Assembly (NCBI GenBank): GCA_016748015.1
Contig: JAAOMT010000046.1
Location: forward strand, 429,687 to 493,686
Direction: 5' to 3'
DNA length: 64,000 nt
From: Geosiphon pyriformis
Taxonomy: Eukaryota > Glomeromycota > Glomeromycetes > Archaeosporales > Geosiphonaceae
The position numbers and the translations under genes are program-made. This document shows positions 13,218 to 25,806 of this stretch, in pieces; the stretch's first letter is position 1; every line of letters starts with the position of its first letter. The notes under the pieces are model-generated. The model saw only the letters and a list, made by a program, of their open reading frames with translations. It ran no database searches and had not been told where the DNA came from.

Positions 13218-13232
13218 ACTGATTTATTTTAG

Positions 13233-13440
13233 TGTTTATACTCTTTTAATAAACAATCTTAATTTTTATAATTATATTTATGCATTTTTATTAGACAATT
13301 CTTAATATTATAATTTTAATATTTTTTTTAATTAATTTAATAAACAAAAAAAACAATAAGAAAAAAAATAAATAAAATAGAAATTAATATTTCATTAATA
13401 GCTATAATTAAAAGCTATTATTCTAAAAATATTAAGTTAA
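13233..13440. repeat. Old LTR-like repeat (family B), right part
   Basis: Continues the repeat broken by LINE-3. It carries the A-rich run and then the motif near 13381 (GAAATTAATATTTCATTAAT, then AGCTATAATTAAAAGCTATT). The same motif, in the same orientation, occurs near 43900, 50890 and 59325, each time preceded by an AAATA/AAAGA-type run. Confidence 0.6.
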
Positions 13441-13659
13441 TGTGTTTAATACTAATAATATCAAATATAAGTATTTGAATTTTAATAAAATAAGTTAAAA
13501 TTTATAAATAAATAATATTATATATTTGTTAATAAATATATTTATTAAATTAGTTATGTTTTAATTAATATAATAATAAAAACTTAACTAATTTCAAAGT
13601 AAGTTTGTCTGGTTTTTTAATGTCTTTTTTTTTATTTCTAATATTTTTGTTATATATAT

Positions 13660-13870
13660 ATAAATCTTTATAATACAAAATTTCAGAAATTTTTATAATT
13701 TTTTTAAATTATTGCTGAAATTTTTAATATTTCTGAAATTTCTAATATTTTTACTAGTATTTTTGGCTTTTTAGAATTTCTAAAATTTTTACTGGTATTT
13801 TTAAAATTTTTGATATTATATATTTTAATAATTTTTTTTGTTATTAGCTATTTTTTATTAATATTATTTT
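13660..13870. repeat. Dispersed repeat with short internal tandem units, first copy
   Basis: Several imperfect ~20-30-bp units built on AATTTCTAATATTTTTACT and GGTATTTTTAAAATTTTTG follow each other. The same string of units, followed by the same kind of sequence (TTATTAGC..., then AAGTAATA), is found at 61975-62190. Confidence 0.55.
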
Positions 13871-16540
13871 TTGTTTTTTTATACAAGTAATACTAAATTA
13901 ATACTAAATTTTTTTGGCTTCTTTTATATTTAAATTATTGACAATACTAACAGTTTTATAGTTAAACAAAAAAAGGAGTTGAAATATTTAATTAAATAGC
14001 AAAATATAAAAAAAAACAAAAAAACTTTTTTTAAATTTATTATTTTTTTTGAAAATTTGTAACATAAAAAAAAAGAAGTTTTTTGTGTTTTAAATTTTTT
14101 TAAAATGTTTTCAGAAATAATTTAATATATTAAAGCATATTTTTAATATTTTAGTATAATAAATTATTATATATATTATTAAGAATTATAAGAGTTATTT
14201 GAAAAATATTTTTAGAGTAATTAATATTAATATGCTATTTATATTTTTAATATTTTGATTTATAATTATAATAATTATAAATATTAATTTGTTTTTTTGG
14301 TTTATAATAATCACTAAATTTATATTTAAAATTTTAATGTTTAATATTATTATCTAAATATAATTTAAGTTATTTTCGAATAATTCTAAATTTTTATTGT
14401 TTATTATAGATTTTTATAATTATATTAATCTTTTTTTATAATATAAAAATATAATTAATACAAAAATTTATAATTAAATAAAAAAAATAAATATAATTAA
14501 TATTTTTATTTTTATTAATTTCTTAATTATATTTTTATTTATAACTAAATAAAAAAATAAGAAACTTAAAGTAAATATAATTAAAATTACAATAATTTAA
14601 TTATATTTTTATTTATATTATTTTAAAGTATTTAATAAAGCAATTTTACAAATTTTTAAAATAAAAATAATTTTAATATATATATTTGTATTTTTTATAA
14701 TTATTTTTATATATATATATTTTTTAAAAACAACTTAAATATTTTTTTTGTGCTAATTTATATTAAATATTTAATATAATATAATATATAAATCAGTTTA
14801 ATAAAAAAATTATTCAGATTATTAATTATTTTAAAAAATATAATTTATATTTTACATATAATTTTTTATTTATTTTTATAAAACATGCATTTTTTTAAAG
14901 TTTTAAAAACTGTTTTAAAATAAAATTAGAAATTATATAATAAAATATAATTAATTACACTTATATTGTAATTTATAATTGATTATAAATTATATAAATT
15001 ATAGATAATTTATATATTAATCTTATATTATATGATTAATTAAATTGTTGTAAATTTTTTTATAAAACAAAATATTATATATTTATTAATTAAATTTTAA
15101 ATTAAAAACCAAATATATAAAACAATTTTAATATTAATAATATTTTTGTAATTATTAATATTTAATAATATACATAAAAACAATTTTATTGAAAAATTTT
15201 GTTTAATTTAAGAATTTTTGTTTGATCATTAATTGTTTTATTAAATTTTTCAATAATAATAATATTATAATTTTAGTTTATAATATAAAAAATACATAAA
15301 TTGTATCTATTTTAAAAAAATTTTAATATATTATAATAAATAATAAATAGATTTTATTTATTAATACAAAATAAAAAAATGCAATAATATTTTTATAAAT
15401 ATATATTTATAAACCAAATATATTTAAAAAGAATATATACTTAAAAAATAGCCAATAATAAAATAAATAGTGTTTTACAAATAATTTTTTTAATTGTTTT
15501 TTTTTTATATAATTAATAATTAATTATTACGTTAATTAAAACCACTTATAATATTTAAAACTTAAATTATTTATATATACAAAATATAAAAAATATATGT
15601 TTATAAAAACATTATTATAATAGTTTTTAATTTAAAAAAACCAATTTATTTAAATAATAAAATATTTAATCACTTTTTATTAAATAATTTTTACAAATTT
15701 TTACTAAAAAAATTGTGTACTTTTGATTTTTTAAAATCTGGTTTAATCTTTTTTTGGCTAATAATATAAACAAAAAAATGCCAAATTTTTTGTTAAAATG
15801 GTATTTTTAATTTGTAATTTTAAAAAACTTTTTTAAAATATTAAAAACATAATTTAAATTTTTGTATTATTTAAATATATCATTTTTAATTGTTTTATTT
15901 ATAAATTTTGCTTAATAAATTTAATAATAAACAATTTATTTTCAATTTATTAAATACTTATTTTAAAAAAAAATTGTAATTATTTTGTTTTAACAAATAT
16001 ATTATTTTGTTATAATATGTAATTTTTTAAATAAATAATAAAAGCATTAAAATAAAAAATAGGTTTGATTGCAAAATAATAATTTAAAAAACCATAAAAA
16101 ATAAAATTTAAACAAAGTGCAACATATTAAATATTAAAATCGTATAAAAACAAGTTTTAAATCAAAGTTATTTTAAATTATTATATGTTACAATAACAAT
16201 AAATTTTTAAGTTCAACTTGATTTAAACAATATGCATTTTTATGTAATATATATTTGTTGAGTCTTAAAAACTGTTTTGAAAGTTTTTTAGGTTGGTAAT
16301 TTATATTGAAAATTAAATAAAAAAAGAGCTTGTAATAATTAAAAATATATAATATTATGATTTTTCTAAGTTTTGTATGTTTATTGAGCTTTTTTAAAAA
16401 AGGATTATTTATTAAACAAAACATATAATAATATAATAATTCAAAATTCAATTTACTGAGCAGTAAATTTATATTGCAAGATTTAAACATTAATAATTTT
16501 TTATTTAGAGCAAAAAAAAATTTCTTTTTGTCAATCAAAA
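13871..16540. other. AT-rich desert, probable decayed repeats
   Basis: Over 2.6 kb of nearly pure A/T. Near 14018-14083 there is a pair of arms (AAAAAAACTTTTTTT and AAAAAAAGAAGTTTTTT) resembling the LINE 5' inverted repeat, so a ruined plus-strand LINE may begin here. A minus-strand 116-codon frame at 16188-16538 shows no recognisable domain. Nothing else can be supported. The end at about 16540 is a sharp change to normal composition at the eIF4E gene. Confidence 0.5.
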
Positions 16541-16578
16541 TTTATAAATCACGCCGTTCTTTTCATGTGATTGAGACG

Positions 16579-16590
16579 TTTATAAATAAA
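16579..16590 (+). promoter_or_regulatory. Candidate TATA element of the eIF4E gene
   Basis: TTTATAAATAAA lies about 82-93 bp before the eIF4E ATG in a stretch of normal composition. A second TATA-like run (16646-16654) is only ~18 bp from the ATG and is too close to serve as the TATA box for this start. Prediction from position and sequence only. Confidence 0.4.
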
Positions 16591-16671
16591 CATAATTTTT
16601 TTGGCTGGGCGAGAGAATTAATTTAAAATACAAAGTGTAGAGCACTATATATAACTGTTGCCTCTGAAATA

Positions 16672-17640
16672 ATGTCTGAAGGGGAGACAACCTCCGTAAT
16701 TGAACCTACTCGTGTTTTTGGCGAGGACCATACAGAGTCCGATCACGAGGAAATTAGCACAACTTTCCCTTTCACTGTCGAGGGAGAAATGCGCACTGTT
16801 TTTACTGATCCACAAAACTTTAATGTGAAACACCCATTATTCAATTCATGGACGTTGTGGTTTGATAACCCTGGCAGAAAAGCAAGTCCGAATACGTGGT
16901 CACAAAATCTTAAAGAGTTGATAACATTCGACTCGGTGGAAGAGTTTTGGGGGTACATCAAAACTTCTCACTTCCTCTTATTAACTAGAAAGACTCTAAT
17001 TGGTCTTTAATTAAAATCATTTAGAGTTTATAATAATATTGTTAAATCAAGTGATTTGACATCAGGATCAAATTATCACTTGTTTAAACAAGGAATAAAA
17101 CCTATGTGGGAAGATCAGGCGAATGAAAAAGGTGGCAAATGGGTTATTCAATTTCCAAGAAACAAAACTGGGGAAGATATTAATGATCTATGGCTCTATA
17201 CGGTGATAAATATTGTTTATACCAATATTTTTTATCTAGATTAACTTTTACTAAGAATCTAAATTTTTTTTTCTTAATTAATCCTTCACTTTTTAGATGC
17301 TGGCGTGTATTGGTGAGACTTTTGATTTTCCTGATGAGATTTGTGGAGCCGTTGTCTCGGTCCGGAAAATTTTCTACCGAATTTCCCTTTGGACACGTAC
17401 AACTAATAATGTTGATGTGGCAAAAAATTTGGGGTGAGTGACAATAGCAATCTATTATTAAATTATAAATGATTTAATAACATAAGAGTGATCTAATTTT
17501 TTCCATTTTCCTTGCTGTCGATACATAGACGTCATTTGAAAACGACTTTAGGGCTTAATTCTGGTCAAAGCCTCGAGTTTCAACCACATTCTGATTCGAT
17601 TAAGAGTGGAAGTCACAATAAAGAACGTCTAATAGTATAA
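16672..17640 (+). CDS. eIF4E: Eukaryotic translation initiation factor 4E (mRNA cap-binding protein), four exons
   Basis: Exons 16672-16952, 17025-17202, 17297-17433 and 17529-17640 join in frame to 708 bp, giving 235 residues (usual size ~200-240). eIF4E binds the m7G cap and, through eIF4G, recruits mRNA to the ribosome. Visible hallmarks are HPLFNSWTLWFDN (first cap-stacking Trp), VEEFWGVYNNI (the Trp that contacts eIF4G and 4E-BPs), IKPMWEDQANEKGGKW (second cap-stacking Trp plus the cap-binding Glu), AVVSVRK (phosphate-contacting Arg) and ISLWTR. The C-terminus KSGSHNKERLIV matches the family ending. One basic residue after the Arg (Lys159 in human) appears as Ile. All Trp codons are TGG and the stop is TAA, so the host uses the standard code. 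The N-terminal ~45 residues are variable, as usual. The first ATG follows GAAATA. This is the only host gene recognised and it is intact. Confidence 0.95.
16953..17024 (+). other. eIF4E intron 1 (72 bp)
   Basis: GTACAT donor and TTTAG acceptor, phase 2. Splicing restores EEFWG|VYNNI, the conserved eIF4E sequence; reading through reaches a stop. Confidence 0.9.
17203..17296 (+). other. eIF4E intron 2 (94 bp)
   Basis: GTGATA donor (less usual than GTAAGT) and TTTTTAG acceptor, phase 0. Splicing joins LWLYT to MLACIGETFD, matching the family. Confidence 0.88.
17434..17528 (+). other. eIF4E intron 3 (95 bp)
   Basis: GTGAGT donor and ACATAG acceptor, phase 2. Splicing joins NLG to RHLKTTLGLN. 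Confidence 0.88.
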
Positions 17641-18060
17641 GGGATAAATGCAGAATGGAATGTACAAAATAGAGTTTTAAGATATTTAGATCACTTGAGC
17701 TATACCATAGGTGCAAATTTGTTAAATTTCTGCTAACTACATAATTAAGCCAAATGTTATTCACTTGAGTTCATTCATCTATTCCTCTAATTCTTATATA
17801 TAACAAGGTAATGCAACAAAAGAAAATCTATTTGACTTTTTCGATTTTTCACCCATCTATCTTTTCAACTTAGATGTTTCAACGAACAAAGTAAATAAGC
17901 TGATATCTGATATATTTGGAAATCATTGTAAATCATTCAGTGTTACTCGTCCAGTTTTATCAAAAGCTGTTATATGAAGTAATTAACAATTGGATAATCT
18001 GACAACTCTATTAAGGAAAGTATTCAACCGGAACAGTAAAATTGATTTATAGAATTTGTT
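17641..18060 (+). other. Normal-composition sequence after eIF4E (3' UTR and unassigned)
   Basis: About 420 bp with ordinary composition before the AT desert resumes at ~18060. It probably holds the eIF4E 3' UTR. It also contains a 57-codon open stretch (17804-17977, stop TGA) with no ATG at its start; the translation includes LDVSTNKVNKLISDIFG. I do not recognise it. It may be UTR, or an exon or remnant of a second gene. Confidence 0.5.
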
Positions 18061-18241
18061 GACTTTTTTTTGAAATCAGCTTTATTTTCAAAATAATGGA
18101 TTAAATTATATCTAATTTTAAATCTTTAAAATTTTGATTTTTTTAAATAAAATATCAAATTAAATAGTTATTTAAAAAATAATAAAAATTGGTTTCATAA
18201 AGTAAATTAAAATGTAATAATCTTAGTTTTAATTTTTTAAT

Positions 18242-18264
18242 TATAATAATAATAATAATAATAA
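18242..18264. repeat. (ATA)n microsatellite
   Basis: About eight perfect AAT/ATA units in the desert downstream of eIF4E. Confidence 0.85.
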
Positions 18265-20363
18265 TTTTATATTATTTGAAAAACAATCAATTAAAAAAAT
18301 TTATGAATTCATTTTTTCTTGTTTTTTATGACCACAACTGAAACAAATAATAAAAAAGTTGTAAATCTTTTATTTTTTAAAGTAACTGATAGTATTTTTA
18401 TTAATAAAATACTTACAATTATTAAAGTTGTTTAATGGTATTTTATAAAAGCACTTTTTTTTAATAAAATAGTAATAAACCAGTCTTTTGCTAATTTCAA
18501 ATCATTTTATTTTTGGTTGAAAGTTTTTTCAAAAAAATTCATTAAAACAATTTTAATATAGTCTTTGTTTTATTTAAAAGTCTTAAAATATTTAATAAAA
18601 AACTGGTAATTAATTTTTTTTTTCTATTTACTTTTTATTATTAGTTAAATAACTAAAAAATCAAAAAACAAAACTTTTAAATCTTTGCTATAATTAATAA
18701 CAATTATTTAAAATACTAAAATTTTTTTTTGATATTTTTTGGTAATAGTTTTGTTGTTTTAAAGTTCGTTTCTTCTTTCATAAAAAATAAAACCTTGGTT
18801 TTTTTTGTTTTTTTGACATTTTATATTATTTACAAATTATAATATCTAATTTTGTTATAATTATAAATAAAAAACAATTTTTTATTTTAAATAATAATAA
18901 TAAAAACATATTAATCTATTTTGATCTGGATTAATTTTTAATTATATTGCTTAATATATTGAATTTTAATTAATCTTTGCTAATTTTAAAAACAAAACAA
19001 ATTATATTTTTGTATATAATATTTTTAATCAATTTATTAAATTATTTAATTATAAAATTAAATAAATCAAATAAAAACTAAAAAGATTTTTTTTTTGTTT
19101 TTTAATAATACTATTTTTAATAATATTTAAAAAATAATTCTTAATTCTTAAAAATTTTTTAGATAAATTATTTTCTACTTTAATTTTTAATGTTTTTTTA
19201 AACTTAAATTGATTTATATTATAACTGTTTTTTAGTTTATATATGGTTTTGTTGATATAAAATTAATTTTTAAGAATAATATTTAAGATGTTTTATATAA
19301 AGCTTGTATTTTAACTTTTTTTAAATATTGTTTTTAAAATTTAGCTTGTTAATTTTTTATTTTTTGTTATTTTAAAAGTTGTTAAATTTTTTGTGATATT
19401 TATTATTATAATTGTTTTTACTATTATTATTTTACATATAATTTTTTTTTAAAACTATTATAAATAATGTTAAAAATACTTTGTATATTTTTGGTAAAAA
19501 TTTTAAAGTTAATTTAATTTATTAATTAATAATAATATATTATTGTATATTTTAAATATTTTAAAAATTTTAAAATTACTAAAACTGCTTTTATTTATTG
19601 ATTAATTTTGATAATAAAAAATATTATTAAATTTTTTTTAATATATTTAAAATCAAGTTAATCAAAATTTTTTTAATTATATTGTTTTTAATATTAGTTT
19701 TTAGATTAATAATTATATTTATTTTATTTTTTGGTCTTTTACTTTTTTTTAATAACTAAAATATATAATTATTATATTTGGTTTTTAAATTAATTTGAAT
19801 ATTATTATTAGTAAACTAATACATTAAAAAAAATTATATTTAATAAAAATTCTCTAAATATTAATATTGTTTTAAATATTAAAATTTAAATTATTTAATT
19901 TTTAATTATAAGATATTTTTAATTTTTTTTTAAAGTTTTTATTTGAAATTGTAATTGATTTTAAAATTTTTAAAATTTTTTTAATATAAGTTTTTATATT
20001 AAGTTTGTTATTTTTTGATTTTTTTTGTTGTTATTGTTGTTGTAATAGTTAATTTTGTAATTAATTCTAAGTTGGTATTTTTTTTTAAATATTAAAATAA
20101 AATATATATATTAATATTTTTAAAGAAATTGTTGATAATTTAAACAAAAAATAATAAGTCTTAAAATAAAATATAATGTAAAAAATAATAATAATATTTT
20201 AATAATAACTCAAATTTTTTTATAAATAAAAAAAAATTTGCAAAAATAATAATATTTTAAAAATTAAAAATTTTTAATAGTTAATATTTAATTATAATTA
20301 TATATAAAATATTTTCTTTAAATAAATTTATTTTTGTAAATTAATTTAATTTAATTTAATTTT
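18265..20363. other. AT-rich desert, probably a decayed LINE body
   Basis: No readable domain. Because it ends in a faded plus-strand LINE 3' tail (20364-20490), at least its right part is probably a ruined LINE body. Inference only. Confidence 0.4.
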
Positions 20364-20490
20364 GACTGGTTTAAATAATTAAATTAAATGTAAAAAACAT
20401 ATAAGTTATATTTAATTTAGAATATTTAGCTTGTTATATTATATTAAATAGTGATTAATTATGTTTTATTAAAATTTAATAAAAAAATTA
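20364..20490 (+). repeat. Faded LINE 3' tail, plus orientation
   Basis: Aligns base by base with the 3' tail of LINE-4 (42275-42360) once C-to-T and G-to-A changes are allowed. GTGTAGAAAATGCATGATTC becomes ATGTAAAAAACATATAAGTT, and CTCACTCATT becomes TTATGTTTTATT-like sequence. An A-rich stretch follows, as expected for a worn poly(A). Confidence 0.65.
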
Positions 20491-20520
20491 TTTATTTATT
20501 ATGCTTTAATAAAATATAAT

Positions 20521-20596
20521 TCAATTATTATTTAATATAATACAATAATAAATATTTTAAATTATAAATAATTAGTTATTTAAACCAGTTAAAACC
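20521..20596 (-). repeat. Faded LINE 3' tail, minus orientation
   Basis: Resembles the minus-strand tails at 12640-12745 and 59641-59745. It lies tail-to-tail with the plus-strand tail just to its left: TTAGTTATTTAAACCAGTT is nearly the reverse complement of GACTGGTTTAAATAATTAA. Confidence 0.55.
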
Positions 20597-21151
20597 AAAT
20601 TATAATAAATTTACCAAAGTAAATTTTACTTATACAATTATTTTTTGCATAAATACAATTAAAATATTACTATTAAAAATTAGATTATTATTAAAAAAAT
20701 TATTTATATTTTATTTTATTTTAAAATTATTTATTTATTTGCTTAAATTACCAATAACTTTTCCAAAAATGTTAATATTTTTCTTAATTACAAAAAATTT
20801 TTATTTTATTTTAATATATATATATATAATTACTTATTAATTATATAATTAAATAATCAAAAAGCTAATAAGTTTAATAATAAATCTAATTAATAAAACC
20901 AATTTAATTAATTCAGATTTCAAAAAAACTAAATAATAACAATAAAAAAACCAAGAAAATAGTAATTTTATATATATATTTTATATTAACAAATTAATTT
21001 TTAAAATTTTTAAAACTTAATACTAATTTTAAATATTATATTTTATAATAAATATTTTTTAATAATTAATAAATTAGTTCAATTTTTTTATTTTTAAATA
21101 TTAGTATAATTTAATATTCTAAATATTTTTTTGTTTTTTGTTTTTATTAAT

Positions 21152-21270
21152 TTAATAAATAAGATTTATTTAATATTTAATATAATATAACAACTTTGTA
21201 TTTTAAATTAAATATGAATTATATACTTATTATATGTAACTAGCTATTTGGTTTAAGCAAAATAATATTA
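21152..21270 (-). repeat. Faded LINE 3' tail, minus orientation (second)
   Basis: Aligns over ~115 bp with the tail of LINE-7 (59636-59755): TGTGAATTATGTTTTTACTA matches ATATGAATTATATACTTATT, and CATGTGACTAGCCATTCAAG matches TATGTAACTAGCTATTTGGT. Almost every difference is a transition. A ruined minus-strand LINE probably extends to the right. Confidence 0.7.
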
Positions 21271-24200
21271 TAAATTTATTAAAACATTTATTTTATTTTT
21301 TATATCAAAATAAAAAAAATATAATTATTGTGTATTAAATAATACTTTAAATATTTTATATATACTAAGTATTTAAATAATATTGGTTAACAACAGTATT
21401 AACAGATTTTTGACTACAGATAAGATAAAATTATTAATTATTAACAAATTATTTTTATTAATACTATTTTATAATTATCTTTAAAACTATTACTGTATTA
21501 TTTTTAAAAAATAAACATATTTCACTTATCTAATTTTTGAATACAAATTACTCATAAAAAGTAATGTATAGAATATTATTGTTAATATTTAAAACAAATA
21601 ATTATAATATATTAAATGTCTTATTATTAATATTAAATATTAACTTTCATAAAATATTAAAAAAACAAGCAAATTTTTGTAAATAATTAACTTTTTTTCA
21701 TATATAAAGGTATAATTCAAAAACTCAAAATTATTTTAGAATATATATATAACACTAAAATATGTTTTATTATATAGTTTTTTTTATATAACAATTAATA
21801 ATTTTTTGTATAATGTTTTTATAATATAAAATTTAAAATTTGTTAATAATCTGGTTATAAAATTTGTTGTTATATGTAAGTTTAAATACCAAATTTGTAC
21901 AAAATAAATTCAGTTTTTTTGATTAAAAAACTATTTACAATAATTTGTTTTTTAAGATCTATTTTTTATTAAACTTAATAAATTGTTTTAAATATATTAT
22001 ATATAAAATAACAAATATTATCAAAAATAAACATGTTATTAGTCAAAATAAAATGTTTTTTGAGATTAATAAACAGAAATAAACCAGATAAATTAATCAT
22101 ATTAGTTAATATATTAATATAATTATTTTCAAAATTTTTTTAGTGGCTTTTTATTTTAAATCAAATAATAACCAATTTTTTTGTAAATTATATTTTTAAT
22201 ATAAATTTTCTTAATTTAGTATTGGTTTTAATAATTAAAAACTACCAGCTTTTTATTTGTCATATATATATTTAAAGTTATTTAAATAAATATTTACTAA
22301 TTTTAACAAAAAAACATATTTTAAAACCAATATAATAGTTTAAAATTTAGTCAATATTAATAAAATTAAACTCAAAATTTAAATATTTACTCTTAATTTT
22401 AAATTTAAAAAAAACACAGTTGCTTTATATATTATAGATATTATATTTATAAATTTTAAAAACTTATTAGTAGATGTTTTTATAATATATACTTTTAGCT
22501 TTCTTAAATTTAAATATATATAATTAAAATTAATTGATTTTTTAATATTTATTAAGCAATAATTATTATTTTTCTGTATAAAAACATTTCTTTATTTTTA
22601 AAAAAATTCACAATTATAATAAACTACTTAAGTATTAAACTTGAATTTAGTTTTTTTTATTAATAAAAACATTTTCAATTGAAACATTTCTTTTTGTCTA
22701 AAAACTGCTTTATAAAAATAAAAGATTAAAACAAAACCAAAAAATCTTAAAACTATTGATATTGCTATTTTTTTAATAAAATAAAATATATAAAACATAT
22801 TGTTAATAAAAAATATGTTATAGTTTATAAAAATATCTGTTATTTTAACCAAAAAATTATTCTTAAAACTGATATTTAATATAATAAAATATTTTAACAA
22901 ATATTATAGTATTTATATAAAAATTTGTAAATTTAAGTAATAATAATTAAAAAATCTGTTTAAAATGTTTTTTGTATTTAAATACTACATTATAAAAGTT
23001 ATTATATTTTTAGTTTAAATTTGTTTAAACTGTTTTAAACTATATATTAATAAATAATAAATGCTCATATTAAAAAAATTTTAAAGAAATTTAGTTTTAA
23101 ACTTAAAACCTTCTTAATTATAGTATTTTATTTAATATTATTACAAAAAAAATACAGATTTAAGAATTTTTTAACAATAACAATATTTTTTTCTGTAATA
23201 TATATATAATTGTATAAATTATTTTAGTATTTAAAAGAGTAAAAAAAGTGTTAAATAAATTATTAAAATAAAAAAAAATATTGTTATTACTATTTATTTT
23301 TAAATAAAAATTAGCTTAATATGAATTTTTATAAAAAAAGATAATTAAATTCATATTTAAAGCACAAAAAATAACATAAACTATCAAAAAACAAACTATT
23401 TAACCAAAATATAACCAGAATTTTTTTAATAATTATCAAAAATATGTAATATTCAAAAGTTCAAAAATAAAACAATTATTAAAAAATTTATAAAAAAATA
23501 TAACTAAAATATTTAATTAATTAAATATTATTATTAAAGTCATATTTTTAATAATATAATACTTTTTATTATTTAATTAATATTATAATAAAAACAAAAA
23601 ATTAACAGCTTATTTAATAAAATAAAACATAATATAAAATGTTAATAATATATGTTTAAGAATTAAAAAATAATAAAAAATTCAGAAGCTAATTATAAAT
23701 ATATAACATATTTTAAATATTAATAAAAAGTATTTAAAACTTTAAAAAAAAGAAAAAAAATATATATAAAAAAAATAATTAACAATTTACTATAAAACTA
23801 TAAAAAATTAGTTTAATATAAAACTAATGCTTTTTTTGGCTTACAAAAAAGCTATATATATAGCTAAATTATATAAGATTTATATACTATATTAAGATTA
23901 TTTTAAATATATTAATTATTTATATATATTAAATTAATTAAATTAATTATAAGCTTATTTGGCATATTATTTTTTTAAGAACTAATAATTTAAATAATCA
24001 AATTTATATAACTAAATTTAAATCTGTAATTATATATTATTAATACTAATTATAATTATAATTAATATAATTAAACATAAATTAATTAATTATATTTTTT
24101 GATAACTATTTTTAAATAATAATTGCAGATCTAAAATTAAATTACACAAATAAAAATATATAAATCTTAAAGCATAATAAAGCCTGTTATTATTAGATTA

Positions 24201-25149
24201 TATATATTAATTTTTAATATTTTTTAGTTTGCTAAGATTATTTTGTATTCAATTTAATTAAATAATTAAATTGTATTATATTTTTATTATTATTAAGTTA
24301 ATTGCTGATTTTTTATTTTTTATTTGCCAACTAATTTTGTTGATTAAATATAATAATATAAGTTTTTTTTACATGATTTTAATAGTAATTTCTATAATAT
24401 ATATTGTAATTTTTGTATTAAAAACTATAAAAATCTCTGATAATACTATCTAATTTTTTATTTTACATGGTTTTAATACTAAAATATTGTTAACAACTAA
24501 ATAATTTAAAACTATTTTTCTAAAAAATATTCTAATACATTTTAAATTATGTAATTTTTATTGCCAACAAAACTGTTTATATATTTAAAAATAGTACAGA
24601 TTTAAATACATAAAATTTTAATATTCTATAATATTTTTTTAGCTTTGGTCATTTTTAAAATAATTGTTTTAAATTTAGTATTATTATTAATCAAAATTTT
24701 AATTTTGTTAGTTTTAATAGTATTAAAACAAATTTAATAATTTAACAAGATTAAAACTTTGTTTTAATTACTCAAATAAATAGTTTTTATAATTTTAAAT
24801 ACTAAAAGCTTTAAATTATATAACTAAAATGATTTTTTGGTCTTAAAATTAGAAAAATTGTTTATCTAAACTTTTTTAAAAATTTTATTAGTTAAGTTAC
24901 ATATAATATTTATAAATACAATTATATTAAATTTAAATTATTAATACATATTAAATTTAAATTTAAATTTAACATAATTTTCAATTTAAATAATAAAATA
25001 TTTTTAAAATGACTATATTTTAGTATTTGCATTTTTAAAATTGTTTTTTTATTAAATTTAATTATATATTTAATTATTTATTTAAATTTACTAAAACAAA
25101 AACTGTTTTATAATTAGTGTTAAAAAAATTGCTTGTATTTAAAATTTTA
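21271..25149. other. AT-rich desert
   Basis: Almost pure A/T with no recognisable protein-level relic. The first part may be the eroded body of the minus-strand LINE whose tail is at 21152-21270. AT-only frames at 22628-22900 and 24271-24453 have no recognisable content. Confidence 0.45.
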
Positions 25150-25566
25150 TAATTAATTATAATATTATTTAGCATATGTATTAGTTATTAATATTATATA
25201 ATTAGCCATCTTATTTTTAAAAAATAATTAACAATCTAATTAATAATCTAATTATTGATTTAATTACTAATTTGGTTATTAACTACTTTAAATAATTATA
25301 TAAATTATGTATTTTTAAATTGTAAAAAAGCATATTTTAATATATAAAACATATATAAATTAAAATAATAAAAATTATTTTTAAATATTCAATTTTTTTT
25401 AATTTATTTATTTATTTTTTCTCAATTTTTTCAAGTATTTAAACATTTATAAATAAAAAATTATTTGTTAATATTTATTTAGAATTATTAATCTTAAAGA
25501 TTATTAAATAAATATTATTAAAGAATATAAATTCTAAAAATGCTAATATAAGACATAAAATTATAC
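25150..25566 (+). repeat. Old, eroded gypsy-A LTR, part 1 of 3
   Basis: Aligns with the first ~570 bp of the young gypsy-A LTR. CATGTATTAGCCACTAATGT reads CATATGTATTAGTTATTAAT-like here; TAAGACATAGAATTATAC reads TAAGACATAAAATTATAC. Nearly all differences are C-to-T or G-to-A. It ends exactly at the gypsy-A insertion site (target ATAC) and resumes at 33347. Confidence 0.85.
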
Positions 25567-25669
25567 TGTTATGGTTGAAACTTATACTTCTTATTAATTA
25601 TCACATGTATTAGCCACTAATGTTATATAAATTAGCCACACTATTTTTAGATAGTGATCATTGACCTGA

Positions 25670-25790
25670 TCAATAATCTGATTGTTAATCTGATCATTAA
25701 TCTGATCATTGATCTAACCATTGACTTGATCATTAACCTAGTCATTGACCTGATTATTGACCTAGTTGTTGACCTGATTATTGACCATTT
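25670..25790 (+). repeat. Minisatellite of ~12-bp units in the LTR
   Basis: About ten imperfect copies of CTGATCATTGAC / CTGATTATTGAC follow each other just upstream of the TATA-like box, the usual place for LTR enhancer repeats. The 3' LTR holds fewer copies (32745-32820). Role as an enhancer is inference. Confidence 0.75.
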
Positions 25791-25798
25791 TTGACAGC

Positions 25799-25806
25799 TA
25801 TATAAG
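25799..25806 (+). promoter_or_regulatory. TATA-like box of the 5' LTR
   Basis: TATATAAG within GACAGCTATATAAGTGATG, conserved at 32831-32838 in the 3' LTR. Position after the unit repeats and within the LTR fits a retrotransposon promoter. Confidence 0.6.

Noticed and set aside
16188-16538. 116-codon minus-strand ORF just upstream of eIF4E
   Set aside because: Somewhat better mixed in residues than other desert ORFs, but no domain and no match to the LINE or gypsy proteins here. Not called as a gene.
22628-22900. 90-codon minus-strand ORF in the desert
   Set aside because: Composed of Phe, Ile, Lys and Asn with no motif; no support beyond being open.
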